DNA of 64,000 bases from Pelodera strongyloides. Lineage: Eukaryota; Nematoda; Chromadorea; Rhabditida; Rhabditidae. Each line of letters starts with the position of its first letter. Position 1 is the stretch's first letter. The stretch lies in NCBI GenBank assembly GCA_036852015.1, contig JAANDG010000258.1:62001-126000 (forward strand). Direction: 5' to 3'. Positions 23,901 to 36,500 of the stretch are shown piece after piece. The notes under the pieces are model-generated. The model was not told the origin of the DNA, did not search any database, and saw nothing but the letters and a program-made list of their open reading frames with translations. A program made the translations under genes and the position numbers.

Positions 23901-26900
23901 AATCCTAGGTCGTTATCACTTATAACGTCGAGGTCAAAAGGAATGCTGTTCAGGATCACCTTGTCTGAGTTCTTATTCTTACTCTTACAATTAGATTAAC
24001 ACCTAATTGTATTCTTCCAGCACTTGGACGTTTCTCGGCCCGAAGATGAAGAACAGAAACGTTTTGACGGCGAAGACCTCCTGGAAGCTGGAATCGGAGC
24101 CGATGCTTTTGATGATTACGAGGGAATGGATGAAGAGGACGATGAGGACATGGTAAGTGATCTGATCTTGGGTTTCTATCTTTTCTCTGATTTTGTTTTG
24201 AGTGGGGGCGGAGCATCACCGAGTTGTATCCTCTTCTAAAGCTTTTTACCCGTCGCGTGTGGAAATGAATGTTATTTATTACAGGAGATGGGACCTCCTC
24301 CAGAATCAGCTGCCGCATTGTACTGCCTTCCACTGTATTCGCTACTGACACCAGCGAAGCAGAGGAGAGTGTTCGAGCCACCACCGAAAGGAGCAAGGTT
24401 GGATTTGATGAAATAACAGTGTACTTGAGGTTATTCATGGAAAAAGCTAGAAAGAACCGAGAAATTGTTGAAACAGTACTTTTTTTCTGCCATTTGTGAA
24501 TTTTTTTTTAGCTTTTTTTGTTGGCAGTCGATAGTGTTTGTGTTATTTATGTATGTATATTTGTATATATATATATCGTGTTGTTTTCAGAATGTGTGTG
24601 ATCGCGACGAACGTTGCCGAAACGTCGATTACTATTCCCGACGTTAAGTACGTTGTTGATACGGGTTACGAGAAGAGACGAATGTATGACCCGGTAAGTG
24701 CACCTGTTGATTATTGACTGTATGCATTCGGTGAGTTTGATCGGCAATGAGATGCTTTGCGGATTCATTTCTTTCAGCATTATGTTGTATTGGCTTTTTT
24801 ATTATTTATTACGTTCATTATTTTGAATTGCATGAAAGAATTTAATGGCATTGCTCTGATGTGTGTTCCTCGTTACTTTTCATTTCACTAAATTGTTAAC
24901 TCTAGGTGACTGGCGTGTCACAATTCGTCGTTGCCAAATGCAGTCAGGCTTCGGCTGACCAAAGAGCTGGTCGTGCAGGTCGTATTGCTGCCGGACATGC
25001 ATACAGGTTAGTTCTTAGTTTGTGATTGTTTAATTTTCTTCTTATAGTTTTGCTGTGCATACTTTTGTATTGAATGCAACTTTTATGAAGACAACCCATG
25101 GAGTTCATTTGACCAGTTTTTTCTTCATGATAAGAAAGCTACTTATCGATAGTATTATATAGGACAGTTTGTGATGTATCTATTTTTTTTTCTCCTGTGT
25201 GTGATATTCCTGTGTGATGTCACGATGGCTCAAACCTTATTCAACCTTTAGGCTCTATTCGTCTCAAGTGTTCTGTGATATGGAACCCTTTTCACGGCCC
25301 GAGATCGTCGATAAACCTGCCGATCAACTTGTTCTCCATCTAAAGAGCATGAACATTGTCAAGGTGGGTATTGGGGTTTGTTGGTTGGTTGGAATTATTG
25401 GAATATAGTCCTTGAGGGTTTTAAAATAATCAATGAATGTAATGGCCATGCAGTATTTATTGCTTTTCAATTATCAGTGCTTGTTTGGAGATTATAACGA
25501 GTTTTAAATTATTGCACATTATGGAGAAATGGAGACGTTATCAATTGCAAGTATGAGATTGTGAATTGTGACTCATTTGAAATGTCCTTTCCAGGTTGTC
25601 AACTTCCCGTTCCCCTCTGCTCCCGATGAGGATGCACTGGTTGCCGCGGAGAGGAGATTAATCAAAATGGGTGCACTGGCTGTTACTATGAAGAATGGAA
25701 AGGTAACGTGATTAGTTTTACTCGTATTTATGTTTAAAAAGGGGCGTGACCGTAACTGATTCACATGCCGCGTCGGCACGGATACGGATTACGATCCGTA
25801 TAAAAAGTTGCCTAAATTACACTGTAGATGAGCTAGAGGCTATGTAGTGGTATCTTGAATTATGACTGCCGTTCAGCTCGTCTGCTCATTTTCCGTTTGC
25901 CTTTTCAGAGCGATGCCCGTGTGACGAAACTTGGCAAGAGTTTGTCTGTGTTCCCTCTTGCGCCGGCGTATGCAAAGGTGGTAGCGATGGCTAATCAACA
26001 CCAGCTTATGCCATACGCGATCTCATTGATTTCCGCATTATCAGGTTTGACTTTTCGCAAAGACTTGTACTGTATTTTTCCTTGGCAAGATCTAAGATCA
26101 TCTTGGCAGTTGGAAACCTCGTATTATTTATTCTTTGCCCTTCTTTTAGTGCGTGAGCCTCTGATTTCCGTTGCGAGTATGCGTGGAAGCACTGAAGAAG
26201 AAACTAAGCAGAAAATGGTCCAGGTTAGTGATTTTAATATGTTTTTCGTCGGTATGTACAGCAAATAAGCTTATGTTCACGAAGGTTTATAAATGTGTGA
26301 TATGCTTGTTAAAGAAATTGATCTGTATGTAATTATTTAGTTTTCTCTTTAGATTCTCAAATTGCGACGTTCGTGGATTGGTCAAGGGCCGAGCCGCAGA
26401 TTGGGAGACCTGATGGTACTGTTGATGGCCGTCACTGAATCGGAAAAGTGTAATGTAGGTTACTTTGATTGGGTTTCTAGTTCTTTTTCACGGGTAGCAA
26501 TTTCCCCTTTTCTTCGTAAAGTATATAATCTCGTTTGGCTGTTATGCACTAAACATTGCTTATTTACGTGTGTACCTAATTTTGGCGCAATAACTAGTGA
26601 GAACGATTAGTCTGTTATTTATTAACCTTTCTATTATCTATGCCCAATTTTGATTGTAGATGAACATTGCTGAGTGTGACCGTCTGGGTCTCCGATACAA
26701 GGCAATGGTGGAAGTGAGAAAGATGCGACGACAGCTGACAAATGTGGTGAATACGAGTTTTGGAGCAGACGCAGTCATGGAACCAGTCCTACCACCGCCC
26801 ACCAATTTGCAGTGCCAATTGATTAGGTACATAATTTTTTTTATGAAATGTGTCAGTATGGTGTGCATCCGATGATGTAAACCAATCAAAGACACATAGG

Positions 26901-29484
26901 AACATAATCAGTTGACCGTAGTGTGCTCATTTGCTTAGGATCTTGTGCGTAACTCTGTTTGTTATTTTTTTTCTTAAAGCCGTATTGTACCTACGTTGGG
27001 AAATTTGCATATGGTACGCATATCCTATGTATCCTATGCAAATTCGGTGCCCTTCCGGTAAGATTCTGGCACCAAATTTACAATACTGCTTTAAAATTAC
27101 TCAAGCGTGCCATTTTTGGTTCTGTTTTGGTTTGACACACCTATCAGTTTCATTTATTGCAGGCAGATGATTGTGACCGGCCTTCCCGATCGAATTGCCA
27201 AAAGAGTGGACAGGATGGTTACAGATGAAGAAATTCCCCGAGGAGCCTATCAGACACAACTCATTGAGGTTCCCTTTTGATTTTGATTATTATCACTTTT
27301 GTTCATTTGTTCATTATTATGCTAAGAACAAGAACAATTAGTTTTCCCGGTTCTCTAAGTCCATTTTAGGTCTTAGTACATGTACCTCGTTTTTGGCTGT
27401 TTTTTTTTTTAGTTTTTACGTCATTTTTTGAATGAAAAAGATGAACGTTTTCTTGATTTCAGGAGTACGTATTCATCGATCCCACGTCTGTTATGTACAC
27501 AGAGGAGCCGGAATACGTTCTATTCCAGGAAATTGCTCAAGTAAGAAAATATTCGCTTTTTATCACTTTTTACTGTAGAAGGGGATATGTTTCACCGAGG
27601 TGATTTCATGGTTGATCAGTGTTTGCGTCACTGGTCTGGCCGAAAGCGAATTATTGGTCGATTTCCAAAAAAAAATTACAAACTTAGAATATTTCCACTG
27701 TTAGCTTTCCACTAAGTCTAATATTTATGAAAGATTTTGATTGATATGTTTTTGCACATCCTAATACTACCAACTAACTCGACTGTGTTTAGGTGAGCGG
27801 CAAGAAGTGTATGATGTGTGTGATGAACGTGGACGAAGAATGGATCCCCCGATTGGCCGAATCCTACTGTAGATTTGGAGATCGGGAGAAGGAAGCGGAG
27901 ATAAGGTGCGAAGTACTTTATTAATACTTTTTTTTTATTCAATGTAATTATTACGCACTGAATGTCTCTGCGATGGAGTATATGATATTGTTAACTTGTG
28001 CAATTGTGAACAATGATATGCTTTATTGATTTGTACTAATTGATATTGCTTCAGTGCTTCGTTGCTTGTCGTAATTTCTTTTCAGTGTTGATCTTTTAAT
28101 CATCTAGCCCAGTTTATGGGGTTCTCTTACTCTTTTATTGGGCCATTGTGTCACTTTACTTTATTGTATAATGTAGGTCCTTTTTTTCTCAGGTTCGACA
28201 AAAAGAAGGACTCTCTGGTGTCCCCAGTGCCTGCTTTCTTCGGTCCCTGTGATTGGACAATGGGAATGGTGGACAGGCCCCTACCAGTCAACATTAACAC
28301 GTATAAGACATTTGCACAGTTCTGGCTGGCTGGACAGGTACTGTATTTCGAATATTCTTCTTGTTCGTTTTGACTGAGAGCGTAATTATAAACTTTGGCA
28401 TGCTGCAAACGAATTGGTTGTTAGGTGACTAAACGAAAGAAACAAGAACTCAAATTTTATTCTGAATAAATGTCAAATTCTAATGTGCATTTGTGTTGAT
28501 GTGAGAGTGCACCTCTACATTGGTTTGGAGTTTCAATGGGTCTGTGGCAGCCTCATACCGCTCTTGCTGTTTCAACGTATCGTCAAGACATACGAAATTT
28601 GAAATTAACAAATTAACCTTGTATTGGATATGATTGTGGGAATTATCTTCTGTGACTATTGTAGTTCAATTACAGATTTGTCCTCCTCTCGCTGAGTTCA
28701 CCCCGAAACTTCTGGCTCCGCCCACCACAATGATCAGACAATGGGCACGATTACAACCACGAACAGAGCAATTGTTGAATGCGCTTATTGAAAAGGAGGT
28801 CGGTACTTGTGTCCCTTTTTATATTCAACTCATCATATGCTCCTTTTTTGTATTCGACGATAAGCCCGTAATGATGTTGAATGCAGATGTTATATATAAT
28901 ATATATCACTGCTTTCACTACTTTATTCACACATACAATCAATCAGATACAACATTAACAACATCAATCAAGTTCATGGTACAAGTGCAGAAGGTTTCTA
29001 GCGTCGGGCTTCGGGGGAATTTTAGTTTGGTTAGGAATGGCCAAGAACAGATGTGAATGACCCCATCGTATATTTGCACTTCCAGATATTGTCTCGTGGT
29101 GCTCTGTTGAAGGTGTGGGACACTGAGCCGAACTATCTCCTGGAGGAGTATTTGTTATGGGTGCCCGAGGCGCTGCACACCCGGGTAGGCTCTCCTCTCT
29201 AATTTGAATGTTTGAAGTAATATTTATAGATTTAGGATTATTCTTTGGTTTAGTATTTTCTCAGTAGCTCGCTGGAGGTTCATGTACACAAAGCGACGAT
29301 ATGTTCTTACTGTTTGTTGGCGTTACGGTAGTATTGTAACTTTCTGGTTTTTGTTTTCTCGACGTTGATATCAGTGTGTCATCGCGATCAACTACTTTAG
29401 ATTTCTGTGATGTGGCCTCCGAGAGAGTGGGAAGTGTCATCTACGTCGACAACGACAGCAAACGTGAAGACGAAAACGAAGTGA
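17622..29484 (+). CDS. DHX37: DEAH-box RNA helicase DHX37 (Dhr1/RHA-2 type)
   Basis: DHX37 is the nucleolar helicase that releases U3 snoRNA from pre-ribosomes during 40S maturation. 32 exons encode about 1,200 residues; human DHX37 has 1,157. A lysine-rich N-terminus ([14 protein letters not shown]) and acidic segments precede the core. The core shows Walker [11 protein letters not shown] (20050-20139), motif Ia TEPRRVAA (20309-20404), the DEAH box MIDEAHERS (22259-22348), motif III MSATL (22595-22669), [18 protein letters not shown] (24591-24692) and motif [10 protein letters not shown] (24906-25007). An acidic insert, [11 protein letters not shown] (24021-24151), sits between the RecA lobes. 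The HA2 and OB-fold region follows to the stop at 29482-29484. The start is chosen because the trans-splice acceptor is 2 nt upstream. DHX37 is preferred over other DEAH helicases for the [20 protein letters not shown] segment and the acidic insert. All catalytic motifs look intact. Confidence 0.95.
19574..19714. repeat. MITE of the GGCC-TATTCACC family, copy B
   Basis: Terminal inverted repeats CAGAGGTCATATTCACC and GGTGAATATGGCCTCTG bound about 140 bp in DHX37 intron 6. The interior shares GTGAGACACGCAGAGAAAAA with the copy at 11.1 kb in opposite orientation. Confidence 0.85.
20823..20930. repeat. 74-nt poly-T tract between 18-bp direct repeats
   Basis: An uninterrupted run of about 74 T (20837-20910) is flanked by GTATTCCATTTTTCTTTT at 20823-20840 and again from 20911. 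The flanks look like a target-site duplication around a bare poly(A) tail inserted on the minus strand. It lies in DHX37 intron 10. Confidence 0.85.
21019..22128. mobile_element. 1.1-kb nested element with AGGCCGTATTCACC ends
   Basis: Terminal inverted repeats AGGCCGTATTCACC and GGTGAATACGGCCT are flanked by CAG on both sides (21016-21018 and 22129-22131). This fits a 3-bp target duplication within the older host MITE. Both ends are rich in GGGAAA/TTTCCC blocks. No transposase frame is visible, so it is non-autonomous. It carries a tRNA-Glu gene. Confidence 0.75.
21422..21493 (-). tRNA. tRNA-Glu (anticodon CTC)
   Basis: A 72-nt cloverleaf on the minus strand. The acceptor stem TCCGTTG/CAACGGA pairs fully. 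The D arm GTCTAGTGGTTAGGAT is the usual Glu form. The anticodon stem TGTGG/CCACA holds the loop CTCTCAC, and the T arm is CGGGG-TTCGATT-CCCCG. A- and B-box promoter elements are intact. A six-T terminator follows about 6 nt after the 3' end, and CCA is not encoded, as expected for a eukaryotic gene. It lies antisense in DHX37 intron 10, inside a nested repeat element. Confidence 0.92.
22795..22974. repeat. TTAA-type MITE, copy 5
   Basis: TTAAGCGAAATACCAGCCGG to GGCCGGTATTTCGCTTTAA in DHX37 intron 12. Its right end is 16 nt from the acceptor of exon 13 at 22991. Confidence 0.9.
23846..23918 (+). pseudogene. Weak tRNA-like sequence
   Basis: In DHX37 intron 15, an A-box-like CTAGCGGTAGACTGTTG and a B-box-like TGCTCGAATCC are spaced about as in a tRNA gene. 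No full cloverleaf can be drawn. It may be a decayed tRNA or a SINE fragment. Confidence 0.25.
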
Positions 29485-30560
29485 GGATCTTCTTGGTTGG
29501 AATACTTTTGTTCTCCCGACCTTGACCGGAATGCTTTGCTGTTTTCTAAAACAACCAGTGGTGCCTTCAGCCATAGTATTGGTGTTTTGTATGAAATTCT
29601 AATCTATTGAACTTAGAATGATCGTGCTTCGAGAGTAGTTCCCTGTTTGTGAGGCACATATCCTTATTGCACAATGTTGCGTAATCGTTGCATATGTTGG
29701 CTCATCGCACATTTCAAATGTATGCTATTCTTTATGAGTTCTGCTCGGGGTTAGTTCTTAGTTTTCATTATACTAGTGTATTTTTACTACTATTGGAATT
29801 TTTCATCAAGAAAGATTTTACTTTCTGTTTTTAAAGGGATCGGCTCACCTTAAATTGTGTCTGTTTTTTTTTGTTTCTTTATTTTGTATAAGGGATAATA
29901 AAAATTTGGAATACAAAAAGTAGTGTTCAATTTCAATACTCACGAAGATATTGGGTGATAAAGTGGTGGATTGATCGGGCCGAAATGCAAAAAGGGCAAT
30001 TGTCCTGCCTTGTTTGTATAGGATAATTGCCCTTTTTGCATTTCGGCCCGATCAATCCACCACTTTATCACCCAATATCTTCGTGAGTATTGAAATTGAA
30101 CACTACTTTTTGTATTCCAAATTTTTATTATCCCTTATACAAAATAAAGAAACAAAAAAAAACAGACACAATTTAAGGTGAGCTGATCCCTTTAATGAAG
30201 AAATATTTTACTTTCTATTTTTATTACTTTTAGGTATTGCAAGGATGTTATTGTTACTGTTATATTAGATTGTTGGCTTTTCTGTTATTGTTGTTCTTGT
30301 TGATTGTTATGCTGCGAATTGTTTGTTGAATATATAATAGAAAAATAATAAATAATTGTTTTTGTACGTTTGTTTGTTGTGAGTAACTTTACTGGTTCAC
30401 CGTGGACGATCTTTAGAATAGTCGAATCATATGCAATGTTTTCGAGGCGCATCGTTTAATCTGTAATTTGGTTTAGTAGTGTTATCCAATTCTATACATT
30501 TATAAATTTGAGCTCAGAATATGTAATAATATGTATGCATTTATACATTTAAGTTGTTCA
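29485..30560. other. Intergenic region between DHX37 and ASCC2
   Basis: About 1.1 kb between the DHX37 stop and the ASCC2 acceptor. One third is the 365-bp palindrome. The rest is AT-rich 3' UTR or spacer, with an AATAA(A) cluster near 30340-30355. Both genes are on the plus strand, but the gap is larger than usual for a nematode operon. Confidence 0.6.
29831..30195. repeat. 365-bp near-perfect TTAA palindrome
   Basis: Starts TTAAAGGGATCGGCTCACC and ends with its inverse and TTAA. Arms of about 175 bp differ at only about two positions and are separated by a centre of about 15 nt (near 30010). Both TTAA ends fit a target duplication. The high arm identity points to recent insertion. It shares the terminal TTAAAGGGA with the 9.6-kb foldback. 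Confidence 0.93.
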
Positions 30561-30562
30561 GG
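30551..30562 (+). promoter_or_regulatory. Putative trans-splice acceptor of ASCC2
   Basis: AAGTTGTTCAG ends at 30561, 32 nt before the ASCC2 ATG. There is no obvious upstream coding exon. Confidence 0.5.
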
Positions 30563-30593
30563 TGTTGGTTAGCGGCGTTCGTTTCACATCGAT

Positions 30594-33500
30594 ATGAGCA
30601 GACGGAGTAAATTTGTGAGTTTTGTTTTGTGTGCATCGTAGTACAAGCGATAAACTTGTTTCCCTTCTCTATCTACAAAAGTGTGTGTCCCATGGTTTCG
30701 CAGATTTTGCACTAATTACAAATATTCATTGATGATAATACAGTAAGACCTCGATTAGTTGATTGTCCTGGATTTTGTTGATTTATCTTAATTATTCTAG
30801 GATGAATCAACATCGGATCGTGCCACTGTTCCAGTTCCATGTGGATTGGATAGGGATGCGACTTCAGATCAAATATTTGTATATGAAAATGAACTGAAGA
30901 ACGTAACTGAATGGATGAACCAAGCTCTGAATTGGTCTAGTGAGAGGTGAGGTATAAGAAACTACTACTCTGGTCTTCACTAATTTCAATAATAATGTTT
31001 TCCACACCCAATTCCTCGAGTTCATGTCCATATTGAATTACCATAATTAAATGTTTAGATTCTGGTCGACATTACTGTACGCAAAGGACGCGAAGAATGT
31101 TTTGGAGAAGACTTTGTTGGCGTTTCCGAGGTGAGTTCACGTAAGGTGATGAGGTCTTTAGAGCCTTTGCTTTGTTCTTTGTATATGGGTTGTTGAAACA
31201 ATTCAAATGAAATACCTTAAAGTGCCTTTAATTTTAGAGTGCACGAGCTGGAGGCGTGGACTTCGATCAGAAGCAGTGGGATTGAACCTTCAGTGCATAA
31301 GGCTGTCTCAGCAAGTCTGGCGTTTTTCCTCAGAATTGCGATTTATTCAAAGGAAAAGGTAAGATTGTAATTATTATGAAAGGATCATTAGCGTCCTTAT
31401 GAGATAGCTTTTCAAGTATTACACTAGGGTTCCCTTCGTTTTTTTATTTCAGAAATCTATAATCTTACAGGACCAAAATCTATCAGAAACCGAATACGGA
31501 ACCCTTCTCCAAAAGGAAGAACTATTGCCTATGAGAACCATCGCATTGGCTGTGTCTGCGTTTGCACCAGGTAGGATTTATTTGTAAGCGAGCATTCGAA
31601 GTAACTTACCTGCGTCTTACCGTAGTCTCTTAGCGATTAATGCACACTTTTCTTCCCTTACTGTAGCCGGTTTACCAATTAATTCTAAAGGTGTATTTGA
31701 ATTATTTAGGTGAGGGTTCTAACACGGAGCAATTACTCGTCAAAATCGTTACGGCTCAATTGAGGAGGTGTGTGGAATATAAGGATGATGTACGGACGGT
31801 GCTATCCGAACACTCACAGGTAGGATTTGAATTAACACCAAAGGCCTTATTCACCAACATACAGGGAGCCCTCCCTAGGCTCACGAGCGCTCTGAATCCC
31901 TTCTGCTCTCGTCTCGCACTCTCTACGCACTCTTTAGCTCCCTGGGGAGGCCAGGGAGCGCTCTCTGCGTGTTGGTGAATAGGGCCTAAGGCTCCCGTTC
32001 CCCGCCTATTGCAACCTACTGCTTCTGGTCACACTAGATTTTGCTTTCAGCTTGTCTGGATGCTAACAACTCTGTTATCGATATGGTTCCAATGTACGAT
32101 CTCTTTCAGCTTATGTCATCGATGTCGTCCGATATCAAGCGTTTTGTGGAAGCTTTCGCAAAGAGTCGCGGCGCACAGAGGATCCGTCTGGCAGGGATTC
32201 TGAACTCGTTCCTCAGTGTTGCAGTCTCTCAACAATTCATGATCGATCGATTCTGCAACGTCATTAGAAAGAGCGGAATGCGGTTGGAGTGGAGGAAGAT
32301 TGCAGCCGGGTACTGTATTTTTCTCTTATTATTTCGCAGACGAAAGACGTTGCGCACGCTTACTGTATCGTGGGTGTCATACCGTATGTTTTTGCTAATA
32401 TATTTTTAGCGTATGTGTGAGTGGTGGGTGGGGTGGGAGGATACAGTATATCTATACAGTAAGTTCCTCACCCATGCGGTATGAAAATTAACGAACACAA
32501 TAAATACGTGAAGGAAGATATCATCTGTCGAATGCGAATAGTCTAAATAACATATTTTGCATGTAGTTAACAATTACCCAACATAAACGTGAGTTCTTTT
32601 TCAGTGTTCCGCAGCTGGTTGACTCTGTGTACAAATGTGTGACCACGGAAGTTTTGTTCGAAGTTGCTGCTTCGTTCCCTGAGTATCCGATTAGGTTGGT
32701 TTTCGGTGACAAGTTTCATCAGTTTGGAGTTCGATTGCATGTGCTCGATACCGTAATATGCCGTAGGTTCTACGCATCTCGCTTAGTTGTCTTATAGGCT
32801 TTTCTGACCCTCGCTTGCCAGATTAACCCTGAGCGATTACCTTCACAATCCATACTTCTAAGTAGAGATGATGTTATCTTGCAACTTCTTATGTCCATTT
32901 TGTACCTTTATTTTATTTTAGGCGTTTACTCCGCCTTCGCGCTCAATTGGAATCTTATTCGGCAAAGTTGTTCCATCAGTGTATTGTGTCAATGGACGGA
33001 CACGACGTGCGACTCCAGACGATTAAGCAAGCGAACAGTTGCGATAGGTGGGTAGCATTGTAAAATGGTTGGATTAGGTGAATTGTGAAAAGTATGACTA
33101 TGGCTAGCGACTGAAATATTGAAATATGGACTATGGAAATATGGAAGAAAAATCGACTTTGATTTTTCTGGCGTTGCGCTCTTTTAATGAGTATAATAAA
33201 TATAAATATAATATATTAAGTATACCATGCTTTCTAATTTGTTTGCATGTTGTTGGACAAAGTTGGCCTTCTCCTTTTCTTGCTCAACTCTTTGGACTGT
33301 TGCGAGCTTTAGAGATTGGCAGTTAGAATCATACAGTTATGGGTTGATTGATTGATTAATTTCATTCTCAGGTTCTTGTACGTTCTCGACGAGTTCTGTC
33401 CTCTCGAAACTTTGATTTCAAACGCCTCACCCACTCAGAGGGAGTCCTTCCTTGTAGGATTGGAATCAATTAGACAGACACACAACGTGAAGCTGGCTGA

Positions 33501-36500
33501 GGAAGTGGAGGGCACTGGAATGTTCAAGGTTAGTGTCCTGCTTCTTGTTAGCCCCAAGTGCCTAAATGGAAATGGTCTGTTTAGCGTAGTGTCAGGGATA
33601 GTTTCCGGTAAAATTTAATCGCGCTTATTTGCAGAATCTGGGTGATACAACGCTACTGGACCCCGGAATGCAGGACGCCGTGCATGAATTGACACAGATT
33701 TTACCGCAGCATTCGGCACAGTATGTACATGTGAGTTTTTTTTTGTCGGTCATGGTCGGTGCCTAGTTAGGTACCTATGACTTATTCTGGTGCGCTGGTG
33801 CATAAGATGAATTTGTTAATAAACGCTCTTTGTTATCATTTGAGTATTTTAGTTGTGTTTGCGACATTATGGTGGCGATCAAGAAAAGGCGCTGTCCGCA
33901 CTTCTATCGGATTCTCTTCCTCTCACACTGAAGAGACTTCAGAATACGGATCTGACAGAGAATGGAGTGCCAGTGAAGCTTCCATTCTTGACAAGGGACT
34001 GGCAAGGTTGGTTACAAAAAACACGAAAACATGCCTGTGACGGTAAACATTTAAAAGGGTAGTGTTGGACCAATGTTCAGTAGAGAATTTAACTCCTCTG
34101 TATTTGTACTGTACACGTACGTACTTGAAATACAACGTCTAAAACGTCGGTAATTTTTGATGGGGGCAGTTTCGGTTTTTCTTGTTCTGGTGATATGTTA
34201 ATGTTAGGTATTACGGTATATACCTAAGAATTATTATATGTGTAGTTTGTTACTATAATGTGTTTAGTTAATCAGTCACAATTGCTCACTGATCTTTTCG
34301 TCCTTAGTGATCAGTGAAACACACTATGTCTTGCCGTTGGCAAATTATCTAATTGCGACTACCCGCAAGTTATTAGTGTTTATTATTATTGGTGTTTGAT
34401 CAGCACGTAGCCATCCGTATATAAAGGCTACGGCCTAACACTCATTGCTCATTATATCGACTCTTCTACTTCGTAATAAAACTATTATTCTACTGGTCGT
34501 ACTCTTGGCGCTCAGATCTGTTTGTATCACAGAAGTCATATCGTGATACATAACAACTGGCGTTCAGGATTTCGAATCTTCGCTTCTGATTACTTACGGT
34601 GACGGGACTTCCCATAAACCCGGAGTAATTCTTCACGTCGTTTGCTGCTGCTGATTACTTACGGTGACGGGACGAGCGCCCATAAACCCGGAGTAATTCT
34701 ACACTTCGTTGTTGCTGCTGATTATATCGGTGAAGGGACGAGCGCCCATAAATCCGAATAATCATCTCCACTCAACTGTATCACTTTGGTCATCTACCCA
34801 CCGGTGAGGGACGAGCGCCCATAAACCCGGTTGATCATTTGTGAACTTTTGAGGTGCTGTTGTTTGGATAAAGGTGCTATAGGCACACAGGTCCATCAAC
34901 AACGGTTACCTTTGGGTATCTGTAACCCACTGGTGAGGTTTTCATTCTTGAAACCAACACCCAGTGTTACAGTATATTCAAACGGTGACATTGTACAGTC
35001 TCGGACTGAACGGAGTTATCGCCAATTTTTTAATTGACATCGGCAACATGAGTGCGCAGGACAACGAGGACACGCTTAAGGCTATCCTGGCTTCTCTGAA
35101 GCAACTTCAAGAAAGTCAATCTTTGACAGTAGAGCGACTGCAACGCTTGGAAGAGAGGAAGGAAGATGAATCTCAAGAAAATGTCACTTTCGAAAGAACG
35201 CGTGAAAGTGAACCTTTGACTGCGGAAGCAAGGGGAATGTTGGATGTGTTGTATAAGAACATCCCTATGTTTGAGTTCAATGTTGAAGATGGAACTAGTT
35301 TTTCGGACTGGTATGAGGATCATCAAGATCTATTGGAAGTTCAAGCTGAATGTGTTCCGGAGAGCAACAGAATACGATTCGTGTTGTCTCGTCTCGGGCC
35401 CCACCAGGAGAAACAACTGAAATTGCGCTGTCTACCGAAGAAGCCAATGGATATGAGACTGGATGAGGTCATCGAGAAGATGAAGATTATCTTCGTCACC
35501 AAGAAGTCGTTATTCCGGAAACGAATTGAATGCTTACATGTAACCAAGCAGCATGGTGTTGACTACAAGACCCACATCGGCGTCGTCAACAAGGCCTGCG
35601 ATGATTTTGCATTCAAAGAACTATCTGATTCACAGTTTCGCGTGCTCAACTACTTGAATAGCCTGCGCAATCCGGAGGATATGGAGATGCGTGCATGGCT
35701 CATCAGGACACTGGATCGGACTCCAGAGATGACACTCGACGATGTCGCTGAGGCCGTCGACAAGTACCACGAGCACAAGGACGACATTGATCTACCCGTG
35801 AACCCTATTGCAGTGAACCGCGTCAATAAACCCAACCACCGAGAGCACAAGAGAGACGACAGAAGGCCCACACAAGGAAAGTGCAAGTACTGCGGGAGAG
35901 ATAGCGGACATCGGTCTTGCCCCGCAAAGGAAGTAACTTGTAACAAGTGTGGAAGAAGAGGGCATTACGCCGTGGTTTGTCAACAGAAGGACAAACAAAG
36001 CAACAGAAAGGTCCATGAAGTGTCTTCACGATCTGTCGGCCGCAGATTCGTTAACGTTTTGATGAACGGAAAGAAGGTGCGACTTCAACTGGACACCGGC
36101 TCAGATTTAACGCTGATTTCTGAGGCCACATGGAAGATGCTGGGTCGACCAAACTTGAAATCCCCAAGTATAGTCGCGACCGCAGCAAATGGAGAGCAGC
36201 TCGAATTGTTTGGTTCTTTCGAGTGCAACGCGTCTTACCAGGATGAGCAGATCGTCGAGGTCGTGCACGTCACCGCTAGGATGAATCTCCTAGGCCTGGA
36301 CTGGTTGGAGCGTCTACCGTCATTCAGATCTATGTTGGATGCTGTTTGTAATCGGGTCTCCGGAAAGCCTTCCATCACTACATCATCATCGAGGGAATCT
36401 GCTGCGACGTACGTTGCTACGCTCAAGACGCAGTTCTCTGATGTATTCTCCACCGAGCTTGGTCTCTGCAAGAAGACCAAAGCGAGCCTCCAGCTCAAGA

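Larger units (their letters stand above)
17622..29484 (+). other. DHX37: DHX37 exon map
   Basis: Exons read from GT/AG signals: 17622-17751, 17969-18129, 18230-18333, 18514-18574, 18731-18931, 19268-19411, 19732-19854, 20050-20139, 20309-20404, 20568-20665, 22259-22348, 22595-22669, 22991-23105, 23299-23403, 23607-23720, 24021-24151, 24285-24399, 24591-24692, 24906-25007, 25251-25363, 25595-25702, 25910-26045, 26150-26223, 26353-26454, 26660-26826, 27164-27270, 27463-27540, 27793-27905, 28194-28338, 28677-28798, 29087-29184 and 29401-29484. A few ends may be off by several bases. Intron 10 (20666-22258) is enlarged by nested repeats. Confidence 0.8.

Noticed and set aside
29485..30593. DHX37-ASCC2 operon
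   Set aside because: The genes are on the same strand, but the gap is about 1.1 kb (about 0.7 kb without the palindrome), longer than typical nematode operon spacing. No distinctive SL2-type signal was seen.
34585..34840. Hammerhead or twister ribozyme
   Set aside because: The conserved hammerhead core (CTGATGA with GAAA) is absent, and the twister consensus does not fit, so no self-cleavage is claimed.
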